This document shows positions 37,004 through 45,121 of a stretch of DNA of 64,000 nucleotides, one piece after another. The notes below the pieces were generated by a model. It was not told the DNA's origin, did no database searches, and saw nothing but the letters and a program-made list of their open reading frames with translations. Numbering within the stretch: the first letter of the stretch is position 1; each line of letters begins with the position of its first letter. The DNA lies in NCBI RefSeq assembly GCF_900104895.1, contig NZ_LT629742.1, positions 1,426,001-1,490,000 on the forward strand, in the 5' to 3' direction. This DNA comes from Microterricola viridarii. Its GTDB lineage: Bacteria; Actinomycetota; Actinomycetes; Actinomycetales; Microbacteriaceae. Position numbers and translations under genes: made by a program.

Positions 37004-38647
37004 CTAGACGTTCACATCGCCGATGAGGTGCACACGGATGCCGATGCCGTCCAGCATCGCCGCCTTGGCGATCAGCGCACGGTCGGCCGTCGCGGCATCC
37101 GGGGCGTAGACAATCTGCGAGTGGTTCGCCTTGTGCCTGGCCATGAACTGGTCGCGGTTGACGCCGTGCAGCACGACGTGTGCGATCGGCCACTCGGGGT
37201 TGGTCGCCTGCTTGCGGCGCTCCGTCTCCTCGGCCGGCAGCTCGACGACGCTGGCGCGGCCGATGTCGGCCTGCAGGATGCCGTCGGCGATGTAGACGCG
37301 GCTCCACACGATCTCGCCGGGGCGCGAGACCCCGTTGATGGTGCTTCCGCCGGCCGGGAAGAAGACCGGGTCCTGGCGCCAGCCCTCCGCGTGCTCGTAG
37401 CCGCCCAGGTGCGAGGCGGGCACCGAGCCGGAGATCTCGTAGACCCAGACGAAGTCGTCGCCGAACTGCTCGCCCCAGCGCACGTCGTGCAGGGTGTTGT
37501 CCGGCACGAGTCCGAGCGCGGTCCAGACCCGGTCGGTGATGAGTGCGTCAACGGCGACACCCTCGTCGGCCTCGTTGAAGTGGGGGAGTGCGCGCCCCTC
37601 CCAGAGCACGCGGGAGCCGTCCCAGCTCGTGACCGGGGGCCGCTCGGTGGCGTTGAGGAGCCCCTCGGCGAGGTCGCTGGCCGGGACCAGGTCCTTGAGG
37701 CCCTGCTGGTACTGGATGCCGACGGCGTCGAGCCCGAAGTCGTCGGCGATCCGCAGCGCGGCGATGTACATCTTGTACTGCCAGCGCAGCTGCGTCGCGG
37801 TCAACTCGGTGGCCTCGTCGGTGCCGAGGCGGAACGTCATCCCATGCTCGAGCAGCCAGTCGCCGACGGCGTCGGCCTCCTCGTCGGCGACGGTCAGCAT
37901 CTCGGCGTACAGCGCGCTCTGCGACAGCCGCTCCTTGTAGATGCCGGTCGGGTTCAGCAGCTCGTCGTCGAAGATGGCGTTGTACATGCCCATGCAGCCC
38001 TCGTCGAAGACGCCGATGATGGCCTTGTCGCGCAGCAGCTCGGCCGCCAGCGCACGCCCGAGGGCGGACTCCGGCGAGTCGGGCAGCGCCGGCAGGGCCC
38101 GCACATGCGAGTCGTCGTGCCGGATCGTTCCCGTCTCGACCCAGCTGCGGATGCCGGCCTTGAACCAGTCATCGGTGAAGTCGGTGCTCCAGATGGTGCT
38201 GTACTCCGTGCCCATCTTCGTCATCCCGGCGTTCAGCCCGAGCAGGCCGACGAGCCCGGGCCAGTCGCCGGCGAAGTTGGCGACGGTCAGGATGGGGCCC
38301 CGGTGGGTGCGCAGGCCGGCGAGCACGTGGTGGCTGTACTGCCAGACCGCCTCGGCGACGATGAGCGGCGCGTCGAACGGGATGTTCTTGAACACCTCGA
38401 TACCCATCCGCTGGCTGCGGATGAAGCCGTGGCCGAGCGCGGGGTCCACGGGGTTGGCGCGTTCGATGGTCCAGCCGAGTTCGGCGAAGGCGGCGGCGAT
38501 GTCACCCTCCATCGCGGACTGCGTGGCCCACCCGGCGGTGTTGGCCGACTCTCGCAGGTCGCCGCTGGCGATCAGCCACGCGGTCTTCGGTGCAACGGCG
38601 GTCTGGGGCCGTTCCTCGGGCATGCGGTAGGTGGTCGACGGTGCCAC
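37004..38647 (-). CDS. L-fucose/L-arabinose isomerase-family protein
   Basis: A 547-residue protein whose length and sequence pattern fit the fucose isomerase-like superfamily (aldose-ketose isomerases with an Mn site). VFDEGCMGMYNAIFDDEL includes a candidate metal-binding Glu/Asp pair, GIQYQQGLKDLVPASDLAEG another acidic segment, and VLHGVNRDQFMARHKANHS a late histidine cluster. The start is GTG at 38647 with AAGGAGG at ideal distance. A LacI-type operator is at 38715-38726. The substrate is unknown; it need not be fucose. Confidence 0.75.
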   Translation of the reverse strand: MAPSTTYRMPEERPQTAVAPKTAWLIASGDLRESANTAGWATQSAMEGDIAAAFAELGWTIERANPVDPALGHGFIRSQRMGIEVFKNIPFDAPLIVAEAVWQYSHHVLAGLRTHRGPILTVANFAGDWPGLVGLLGLNAGMTKMGTEYSTIWSTDFTDDWFKAGIRSWVETGTIRHDDSHVRALPALPDSPESALGRALAAELLRDKAIIGVFDEGCMGMYNAIFDDELLNPTGIYKERLSQSALYAEMLTVADEEADAVGDWLLEHGMTFRLGTDEATELTATQLRWQYKMYIAALRIADDFGLDAVGIQYQQGLKDLVPASDLAEGLLNATERPPVTSWDGSRVLWEGRALPHFNEADEGVAVDALITDRVWTALGLVPDNTLHDVRWGEQFGDDFVWVYEISGSVPASHLGGYEHAEGWRQDPVFFPAGGSTINGVSRPGEIVWSRVYIADGILQADIGRASVVELPAEETERRKQATNPEWPIAHVVLHGVNRDQFMARHKANHSQIVYAPDAATADRALIAKAAMLDGIGIRVHLIGDVNV

Positions 38648-38714
38648 TCATCCTCCTTGATAGAGCTTGACAACTACGGGCGCACCACTCTCGGTGCGTC
38701 AGCACAGACTGTCA

Positions 38715-38726
38715 GTAATCGATTTC
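38715..38726. promoter_or_regulatory. LacI operator O3, upstream of isomerase-kinase operon
   Basis: GTAATCGATTTC is the exact reverse complement of the two copies near tctC. On the minus strand it lies directly behind a TTGACT -35-like box (38734-38729) and 68 bp before the isomerase GTG, so a bound repressor would block this promoter. Confidence 0.75.
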
Positions 38727-38791
38727 ACAGTCAAGGCAGGCCTCTCGCCGATCTCCCCAGAGGGCGGGGCGATCGGGCGTGCAGAGGCTGC

Positions 38792-39547
38792 TCAGCGGGG
38801 CAGCGCGGCCCCACGGGCGTCGGCGATCTCGCGCAGCAACAGCGCGTCGCTGGCCGACATGGTGAAGGCGGCGCCCTGCTCCTGCCAGAACCGGGCGTCG
38901 GCGTTGCCCGAGCAGTCGACGCCGACCGGGACGCCGGCGGCGCCGCCGGCGGCGATGATCTGCAGCATGGCGCCCAGCAGCTCCGGTGAGTCGCGGTAGC
39001 CGACCCGCCCGAGGCCCAGGCTGAGCGAGAGATCGTTCGGCCCGATGTAGAGGGCGTCGACGCCCGGCGTCGCGGCGATCGCCTCGACGTTCGCCAGGCC
39101 GGCCGCCGTCTCGATCATGACGATGCAGACCGCGGCCGCGTCGCCGGCGGCCGGCTCGATCGGCCGGTGGCTGGCGGTGGCCAGGATCGGGCCCCAGCTG
39201 CGCGTGCCGCGCGGGGCATAGCGGCAGGCGGATGCGGCGGCCGCCGCCTCCGCGGCGGTGCTGACCATGGGCACGACCACCCCCTCCGCGCCGAGGTCGA
39301 GCGCCCGCATGATCAGCTCCGGGGAGTTCCACGCGACGCGCACGCAGGGCCGGGCGGGGGTGTCGCCCAGGGCGCGCAGCAGGGCAGGCAGCGAGTGCGG
39401 CGAGGCGTAGCCGTGCTGGAGGTCGATCGTCACGAAGTCGTACCCCGCCCGGCCCAGCAGCTCGACCGGCACCGGGTCGTCGATCGTGCTCCAGGCGCCG
39501 TGGCACGGCGCTCCGCTCGCCCAGTGTGCTCTCAGCGTCTGCGTCAT
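38792..39547 (-). CDS. HpcH/HpaI-family aldolase
   Basis: A 251-residue class II pyruvate-dependent aldolase. FVTIDLQHGYAS carries the catalytic histidine-type motif, VVPMVSTAAEA and ACRYAPRGTRSWGP bind substrate phosphate or carboxylate, and VMIETAAGLANVEAIAATPG with LYIGPNDLSLSLG supply the metal-binding Glu and Asp. Relatives cleave 2-keto-3-deoxy sugar acids (GarL, RhmA, HpaI) to pyruvate plus an aldehyde. It is divergent from lacI across 168 bp and runs toward the isomerase-kinase pair; no copy of the operator lies in front of it. Confidence 0.88.
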   Translation of the reverse strand: MTQTLRAHWASGAPCHGAWSTIDDPVPVELLGRAGYDFVTIDLQHGYASPHSLPALLRALGDTPARPCVRVAWNSPELIMRALDLGAEGVVVPMVSTAAEAAAAASACRYAPRGTRSWGPILATASHRPIEPAAGDAAAVCIVMIETAAGLANVEAIAATPGVDALYIGPNDLSLSLGLGRVGYRDSPELLGAMLQIIAAGGAAGVPVGVDCSGNADARFWQEQGAAFTMSASDALLLREIADARGAALPR

Positions 39548-39715
39548 CTGATCCTCCTCGATCCTCTGCAGACACTAACGGCTGGCCGTGCCGGCCCGCA
39601 GCCGGCCCGCCCCGCGCCCGGCCCGCCTGAGGCCTCCCGGGGCCCGCAGCCGATAGCATGTGCCAAGCGTCGCCGGCCCGCGCCGGCGCGGATTTTGACA
39701 ACGCAGGGGGGAAGC

Positions 39716-40696
39716 ATGGCCGCACGAGCGAAGCTCAGCGACGTGGCGCGGCTCGCCGGCGTGTCGACCGCGACGGTCTCGCGGGTGCTGAACGACAACG
39801 ACCGGGTCGCGCCGGAGCTGGTCGAGCGCGTGCTCAAGGCCAAGGCGGAGCTCGGCTATCGCTACAACAGCCTCGCCCGCGGGCTGCGCACCCGGGCGAA
39901 CGCGGTCGTCGGCGTCGTCATCCCCGACGTGACCAACCCCTTCTTCACCGACCTGGTCCGCGGCATCGAGGACCTCGTCAGGGAGAACGGCTACCTCCTG
40001 GTGCTCTGCAACACCGATGAGACGGCGGCGAAGGAGGAGGCCTACCTCGAGCTGCTGGTCGACCAGCAGGTGGCCGGGCTGGTGATCGCCCCGGTGCGCT
40101 CGACGATCGAGGCCGCGTCCTTCGACCTCGCAGGCATCCCGGTGGTCGCCGTCGACCGCACGATGAACGGCGTCGACACCGTGACCCTCGACAATGTGCG
40201 CGGGGCAATCGCCGTGACCTCACGGCTGCTGGAATCCGCCCGCCGGGTCGCCACAATCACCGGGCCGCTGGTGACGACGACAGGGAGCGAGCGGCTCGTC
40301 GGCTACCGGCGCGCGCTCAGCGACGTCGGCATCGACTTCGAGCCGGAGCTCTTCGTCGAGGCCGACTACTCCGAGTCCGGCGGGTACGCCGCGGCGCATC
40401 GGCTGCTGGCGCTGGAGGAGCGGCCGGAGGCGATCTTCTGCGGGAACCACGCCATGGCCCTGGGGGCGATGCGGGCCATCAGCGAGGTGCTCGACGACCC
40501 GAACGAGATCGCGCTGGCCTCGTTCGAGCCGCTGCCGTGGGCGGCGGATCCGAGCGGGCGCGTGGTCACGCTGGCGGTGCCGAGCTACGAGCTCGGCCAG
40601 CGCGCGGCCCAGATGCTGCTTGAGCGCATCCGCGGCTTCGAGGGCCCCGCGCGCAGCATCGTCGTGCAGACCGAGTTGCTGCGCACGCCGCGCTGA
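39716..40696 (+). CDS. LacI-family transcriptional regulator
   Basis: A 326-residue repressor. The helix-turn-helix plus hinge LSDVARLAGVSTATVSRVL occupies residues 7-25, and the periplasmic-binding-protein-like core starts near 60 (VVGVVIPDVTNPFFTDLVRG). The effector pocket and dimer interface look intact (YAAAHRLLALEERPEAIFCG). GAAGC stands just before the ATG; a TAGCAT box at 39654-39659 may be its promoter. It is placed between the two arms it is thought to control, and the operator GAAATCGATTAC has the central CG typical of LacI sites. Confidence 0.93.
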   Translation: MAARAKLSDVARLAGVSTATVSRVLNDNDRVAPELVERVLKAKAELGYRYNSLARGLRTRANAVVGVVIPDVTNPFFTDLVRGIEDLVRENGYLLVLCNTDETAAKEEAYLELLVDQQVAGLVIAPVRSTIEAASFDLAGIPVVAVDRTMNGVDTVTLDNVRGAIAVTSRLLESARRVATITGPLVTTTGSERLVGYRRALSDVGIDFEPELFVEADYSESGGYAAAHRLLALEERPEAIFCGNHAMALGAMRAISEVLDDPNEIALASFEPLPWAADPSGRVVTLAVPSYELGQRAAQMLLERIRGFEGPARSIVVQTELLRTPR

Positions 40697-40723
40697 GCCC
40701 CGACGCGGTCCCGGCGGGGGCAA

Positions 40724-40752
40724 TTGACAAACCGGATGCCGCTCAATAGTCT
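40724..40752 (+). promoter_or_regulatory. promoter of the tctCBA operon
   Basis: TTGACA (40724-40729), a perfect -35 box, is followed after 17 bp by TAGTCT (40747-40752). The expected transcription start falls at about 40759, inside operator O1. Confidence 0.75.
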
Positions 40753-40757
40753 TCTCG

Positions 40758-40769
40758 GAAATCGATTAC
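40758..40769. promoter_or_regulatory. LacI operator O1
   Basis: GAAATCGATTAC covers the predicted transcription start of tctC. The core AATCGATT is palindromic. Confidence 0.8.
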
Positions 40770-40801
40770 AGACACAGCAGACTCGATGCCTCCGCATCCG
40801 A

Positions 40802-40813
40802 GAAATCGATTAC
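40802..40813. promoter_or_regulatory. LacI operator O2
   Basis: A second exact GAAATCGATTAC lies 44 bp downstream of O1 (about four helical turns) in the tctC leader, a spacing suited to DNA looping by a tetramer or to co-operative binding. Confidence 0.75.
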
Positions 40814-40866
40814 ATGCCGACCGCAGTGGCGCGCTCGGCAGTGGCCAAGACAAAGGAGTTAAGCCT

Positions 40867-41856
40867 GTGAATCCCAAGAAAGCTCTCGTCGGCATCGCCG
40901 TCGCAGCACTCTCGCTCTCGCTCGTTGGTTGCACCGTCGGCACCGCGGCCGACACCAAGCCGAAGGAAGAGGCCGCAGCCGCCGAGCCGGCGAGCACCTT
41001 CCCGGAGAAGCCGATCACCCTGATCGTGCAGGCCAACCCCGGTGGCGGCTCCGACCTCTCCTCGCGTGCGCTCGCCGACCAGCTCTCCCGCATCCTCGAC
41101 ACCGACATCATCGTCGAGAACCGCCCGGGCGCGGGCGGCGCGACGGCCATGGAGTACGTCGCCGGCCTCCCGGCCGACGGCTACACCCTCGGCTTCGGCC
41201 CGGTCGAGATCGCGATGCTCAACACCACGCAGGGCGCCGACGTGCTGCCGGAGAACTACGACCTGCTCGGCCAGATCATGCTCGCCCCCGGTGTCATCTC
41301 GGTCAGCGCCGACAGCCCGCACCAGACCCTCGAAGACCTGATCGCCGCGGCCAAGGGCCAGCCCCTGACCGTCGGCAACTCCGGCACCGGCTCCATCTGG
41401 GAGGCCGCGGCCAAGGCGCTCGCCGGCGAGTCCGGTGCGCAGTTCACCAACGTTCCGCACGAGGGCGGCGCACCGGCCGTTGCCGCCGTCATCGGCGGCC
41501 AGATCGACGCCGTTGTCTCCGGCGCCGGCGAGGCCAAGGCGGGCAACGACGACGGCACGCTGCGTGTCCTCGCCGTGCTGCACGACGAGGAGCACCCGAA
41601 CTTCCCCGGCATCCCGACGGCTGCCGAGGCGGGCTACCCGCTCGAGTTCGGTGGCTGGGGCGGAATCTACGCACCGGCCGGCCTGCCGACCGACGTGCAC
41701 GCGACGCTGGAGGCCGCCATCAAGGAGGCCGTCGCGTCCGACGAGTACCAGGCGTTCCAGAAGAACGCGGGCAACCTCGTCGTCTACCGCAACTCCGCCG
41801 ACTGGACGACGTTCGTGAACGAGCAGTTCACGCGCTTCGCCGAGCTGCTGGGCTAA
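40867..41856 (+). CDS. tctC: TctC-like solute-binding lipoprotein
   Basis: A 329-residue extracytoplasmic receptor of the tripartite tricarboxylate transporter (TTT) family. The signal ends in a lipobox, LSLSLVGC, with lipidation at Cys20 or thereabouts. FPEKPITLIVQANPGGGSDLS, VENRPGAGGATAMEYVAG and VGNSGTGSIWEAAAKAL are family signatures. GTG at 40867 is preceded by AAAGGAGTT. TctC-type receptors bind di- and tricarboxylates or related acids; the ligand here is unknown. First gene of the LacI-controlled operon. Confidence 0.92.
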   Translation: MNPKKALVGIAVAALSLSLVGCTVGTAADTKPKEEAAAAEPASTFPEKPITLIVQANPGGGSDLSSRALADQLSRILDTDIIVENRPGAGGATAMEYVAGLPADGYTLGFGPVEIAMLNTTQGADVLPENYDLLGQIMLAPGVISVSADSPHQTLEDLIAAAKGQPLTVGNSGTGSIWEAAAKALAGESGAQFTNVPHEGGAPAVAAVIGGQIDAVVSGAGEAKAGNDDGTLRVLAVLHDEEHPNFPGIPTAAEAGYPLEFGGWGGIYAPAGLPTDVHATLEAAIKEAVASDEYQAFQKNAGNLVVYRNSADWTTFVNEQFTRFAELLG

Positions 41857-41865
41857 CCACCAGCC

Positions 41866-42492
41866 ATGAGCCCACAACCACTGGGCCTCGGCACAGACGA
41901 CGCCGTGGCCGCGACCACCATCGCGGCCACGGCGCCGGCCCCCGAGGCCGAGGCCGAGACCGGCATCGTCTCCACGGTCGACCCCGACGTCGTCGCCCAG
42001 CCGTCGAAGCGTCTCGAGATCATCGTCGCCGCTGCGGCACTCCTCTTCAACGTCATCCTGCTCGTCGCAGCGCAGTCCATCGAGCTGCGCCGCGCGGCCG
42101 ACCCCGGCCAGATCGACGCCCGATTCTGGCCGACCATCCTCGCCGTGCTCGGCATCGCCCTCGCGGTCGCCCGCCTCGTGATCGCCATCGTCGGCAAGCC
42201 GGACGAGCGCGACGACCTCGAACGGGTGCAGCCCGGCCAGATGGGCAAGCTGCTCATCGCCCTCGCCCTGACGGCCGGCTTCCTCGGCGTGTGGTCCTGG
42301 AAGACGGCGACGCTGACGCTGTTCGGGCTGGTGATCGGCTTCAAGCTGTTCGTCATCGTCGCGCCGCTCTACCTCGCCGCACTGCTCTTCGTCTTCGGCG
42401 CCCGCGGCTGGAAGTCCCTCGTGATCTACCCCGTCGTGACGACGGGCTTCATCTACCTCCTGTTCGGCCAATTGCTAAGGATCGCACTATGA
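41866..42492 (+). CDS. tctB: TctB-like small membrane subunit
   Basis: A 208-residue protein with an unusually long, soluble Ala/Glu-rich N-terminus (about 50 residues) and then four membrane helices, the layout of TctB. ADPGQIDARFWPTILAVLGI is a typical segment. Its stop overlaps the tctA start (ATGA). Confidence 0.85.
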   Translation: MSPQPLGLGTDDAVAATTIAATAPAPEAEAETGIVSTVDPDVVAQPSKRLEIIVAAAALLFNVILLVAAQSIELRRAADPGQIDARFWPTILAVLGIALAVARLVIAIVGKPDERDDLERVQPGQMGKLLIALALTAGFLGVWSWKTATLTLFGLVIGFKLFVIVAPLYLAALLFVFGARGWKSLVIYPVVTTGFIYLLFGQLLRIAL

Positions 42493-44027
42493 ACGGATTC
42501 GCCGAGGGGATGGCGTCGCTGCTCGACCCCACCGTCGGACTCTGTCTGCTGCTCGGCCTCGGCCTCGGCCTGCTCGTCGGCGCCTTCCCCGGCATCACGG
42601 CGACCATGGCCGTCGCGCTCGCCGCCGGCTTCACCCTGACGCTGGAGCCGGTGCAGGGCCTGGCCGTGCTGCTGACCATCTACGTCGCCGCCAACTTCGG
42701 CGACCGGGTGCCGTCGATCCTCGTCAACACGCCGGGAACCCCGGCCTCGATCGCGACCACTTTCGACGGCTACCCGATGGCGAAGCAGGGCAGGGCCGGG
42801 CTGGCCCTGACCATCTCCGCCCTCGGCTCCGCCGTCGGCATCCTCGCCAGCCTCGTGCTGTTCATCGCCGTGGCTGTGCCGCTGGCGACCATGGCCAACA
42901 AGCTCTTCGGCCCGGCAGAGATGTTCGCGCTGGTCGTCTTCGGCCTCACCATCATGGTCAGCATCTCCTCGAAGTCGCTGCTCAAGGGGCTCCTCGCCGG
43001 CGTCTTCGGCCTCACGCTGGGAGCGGTCGGCACCTACGCGATCACGAACGACGCCCGCTTCACGCTCGGGCTGACGGACATGCGCGACGGCTTCAGCTTC
43101 ATCGCCGTCATCATCGGGCTGTTCGGCATCGGCGAGCTCTTCGACCAGCTGCTCACCTACCGGAAGTCGAAGGTCAAGCCGATCTCCAGCCTCGGGCGCT
43201 GGTGGCCGAACAAGTCGGAGGTCAAGCAGATGGGCAAGCCCATGCTCGTCTCCGGCGCGGTCGGCCTCGGCGTCGGCCTCGTCCCGGCCGCCGGCGGCGA
43301 CATCGCCGGGCTCATCGGCTGGGACCGCGCACGCGCCGTCTCCAAGCGGCCGCAGGACTTCGGCAAGGGCTCCATTGAGGGCATCACGGCATCCGACACC
43401 GCGTCGAGCGCCACCCTCGGCGGCTCGCTCACGACGACGATGGCGCTCGGCGTGCCCGGTGACTCCGTCATGGCCGTGATGATCGGCTCCATGATGATCT
43501 GGGGCATCAGCCCCGGCCCCGGACTCTTCACAAACCGGCCAGACCTCGTCGTGAGCATCGCCGGAATCATGCTGATCGCGACAATCCTCTCGCTCGGCGT
43601 CAGCCTGGTGCGGATGAAGGGCATGGTGAAGCTGCTCGACGTCCCGAACCACTACCTCTGGGCAACGATCCTGATCTTCTGCGTCATCGGCACCTACGCG
43701 ACGACGAACAACCTCACCACGGTGATCATGATGCTCGCCTTCGGCGTCGTCGGGGTGATCCTCAAGCGCACCGGGTTCCCGGCGGGGCCGGTCGTGCTCG
43801 GCATGCTGCTCGGCCCCCTGGCCGAGAAGGAACTCGGCCGCGCGCTGCTCATCGCCCAGGGCGACTTCTTCGACGTGGTCAGCCGCCCGCTGACCGCCGC
43901 CATGCTCGGGCTCGCGCTGATCTCGCTCGTCGTGCCGATCGTCGGCCGACTGCGCGCGCGCAAGAAGGCCGCCGCCGCGCTGGCCGCCCTGCCGGCCGAG
44001 CGCGAGCACGCCCCCACCGGCGTGTGA
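42489..44027 (+). CDS. tctA: TctA-like large membrane subunit
   Basis: A 512-residue permease with about 12 membrane helices. LLVGAFPGITATMAVALAAG and VPGDSVMAVMIGSMMIWGI are the two conserved glycine-rich half-motifs of the TctA family, and DTASSATLGGSLTTTMALGV lies between. It forms the translocation channel with TctB and is supplied by TctC. The ATG overlaps tctB. Confidence 0.95.
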   Translation: MNGFAEGMASLLDPTVGLCLLLGLGLGLLVGAFPGITATMAVALAAGFTLTLEPVQGLAVLLTIYVAANFGDRVPSILVNTPGTPASIATTFDGYPMAKQGRAGLALTISALGSAVGILASLVLFIAVAVPLATMANKLFGPAEMFALVVFGLTIMVSISSKSLLKGLLAGVFGLTLGAVGTYAITNDARFTLGLTDMRDGFSFIAVIIGLFGIGELFDQLLTYRKSKVKPISSLGRWWPNKSEVKQMGKPMLVSGAVGLGVGLVPAAGGDIAGLIGWDRARAVSKRPQDFGKGSIEGITASDTASSATLGGSLTTTMALGVPGDSVMAVMIGSMMIWGISPGPGLFTNRPDLVVSIAGIMLIATILSLGVSLVRMKGMVKLLDVPNHYLWATILIFCVIGTYATTNNLTTVIMMLAFGVVGVILKRTGFPAGPVVLGMLLGPLAEKELGRALLIAQGDFFDVVSRPLTAAMLGLALISLVVPIVGRLRARKKAAAALAALPAEREHAPTGV

Positions 44028-44064
44028 GCCGGCCCCAGTCATCCCTCACCCACAGAAAGAAATC

Positions 44065-44934
44065 ATGACCAGAAGAGACATCCTCACCGCCGTCCCCGTC
44101 GCCTTCCACGAGGACGGGCGGCTCGACCTCGACGGCTCTCGCGAGATCCTCGAGTACGTCGCCAAGTCCGGCAACGAGGGCGCATTCGTGCTCGGCACGA
44201 CGGGGGAGTTCCCGGCGCTCAGCTTCGAGGAGCGCGGCGCGCTGACCGCGCTCAGCCTCGAGGTGCTGGCCCCCGTCATGCGCGTCGTCGTGCACGTCGG
44301 CGGTGCGAGCGTCTACGACGCGCTGCGCTACCTGCAGCAGGCCCGCGAGGCCGGCGCCACCGAGGTCGCCGTGCTGACCCCGTACTACCTCAAGGCGACG
44401 GATGCCGCGCTGCTGGACTACTTCAGCCAGATCAGCGCGGCGGCCGACGGCATCGACGTGTACGTCTATGTCTTCCGGGCCGTCAGCGGCAACTTCGTCA
44501 GCAACGAGCTGATGGCCCGCATCGCCCAGCTGCCCAACTTCGTCGGCGCCAAGGTCAGCGACGAGCCGCTCGAACAGCTGGCCGCCTACCGGGCGGTCGT
44601 GCCGGAGTCGTTCCTCATCTACACCGGGGGAGACCGCGATCTGGCGCGCGCGGAGCGCTTCGGCGCGCAGGGCGTCATCTCCGGCATCTCCTCCGTGCTG
44701 CCCAAGCCGTTCCGGGCGCTGGCCGCCGCCGCGGCAACCGGCGACGCGCAGGCCATCGCCGCCGCCCAGAAGGACGTGGACGACGCCGTCGACACGGTGC
44801 AGGGCAACATGGGGCGCATGAAGGCGGCCTACCGGGCACTCGGCATCCGGGGCGGAACCGTCCGGATGGCGATCGAGGCGCCGAGCGCGGAGACCGTCCG
44901 CGAGATCGAGCGCGTCGTCGCGGCCTACGCCTGA
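44065..44934 (+). CDS. dihydrodipicolinate synthase/N-acetylneuraminate lyase-family protein
   Basis: A 289-residue TIM-barrel aldolase or dehydratase that works through a Schiff base. The lysine is K163 in FVGAKVSDEP and the catalytic tyrosine lies in DVYVYVF (Y133 or Y135). The substrate loop is LGTTGEFPALSFEER. A role in true lysine synthesis is unlikely given its place behind tctCBA; relatives in sugar-acid operons cleave or dehydrate 2-keto-3-deoxy acids. AGAAAGAAA precedes the ATG. It is the last gene before a strong terminator. Confidence 0.85.
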   Translation: MTRRDILTAVPVAFHEDGRLDLDGSREILEYVAKSGNEGAFVLGTTGEFPALSFEERGALTALSLEVLAPVMRVVVHVGGASVYDALRYLQQAREAGATEVAVLTPYYLKATDAALLDYFSQISAAADGIDVYVYVFRAVSGNFVSNELMARIAQLPNFVGAKVSDEPLEQLAAYRAVVPESFLIYTGGDRDLARAERFGAQGVISGISSVLPKPFRALAAAAATGDAQAIAAAQKDVDDAVDTVQGNMGRMKAAYRALGIRGGTVRMAIEAPSAETVREIERVVAAYA

Positions 44935-44937
44935 GCA

Positions 44938-44988
44938 CGGACAGGGGCCCGGCCGGTGCGCTGCACCGGCCGGGCCCCTGCATGTCCG
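44938..44988 (+). terminator. terminator of the tctCBA-lyase operon
   Basis: A perfect 17-bp stem (AGGGGCCCGGCCGGTGC, 44943-44959, with 44963-44979) has a three-base loop and is extended by CGGACA/TGTCCG at 44938 and 44983. Confidence 0.85.
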
Positions 44989-45088
44989 GACGCGGTTCGC
45001 CGGCGTGCCAGGGGCCGCGGGAACGCGCCGCCCGCGGGTGCGCACTGCACGCGCCGCGTGTTCACCGAGAGCGGAAGGCGGACCCTAG

Positions 45089-45108
45089 CTGAGTGAGCGC
45101 TCACTCAG
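45089..45108. promoter_or_regulatory. TetR operator, perfect 20-bp palindrome
   Basis: CTGAGTGAGC and GCTCACTCAG abut without spacer. The site ends one base before the TACGAT -10 box of the TetR gene, so binding would block transcription of the regulator and the exporter genes behind it. Confidence 0.85.
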
Positions 45109-45109
45109 T

Positions 45110-45115
45110 TACGAT
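45110..45115 (+). promoter_or_regulatory. -10 element of the TetR-exporter operon (leaderless)
   Basis: TACGAT ends six bases before the GTG at 45122, so the mRNA probably begins at the start codon. Confidence 0.55.
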
Positions 45116-45121
45116 TCACGA

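Noticed and set aside
35477-38647. Assigning the isomerase and kinase to L-fucose degradation
   Set aside because: There is no fuculose-phosphate aldolase (class II, FucA type), and FGGY kinase substrate cannot be deduced from sequence.
40810-44042. Two long frames antisense to tctCBA
   Set aside because: They are rich in Asp, Glu, Arg and Gly without motifs, while the plus strand encodes a complete TTT transporter.
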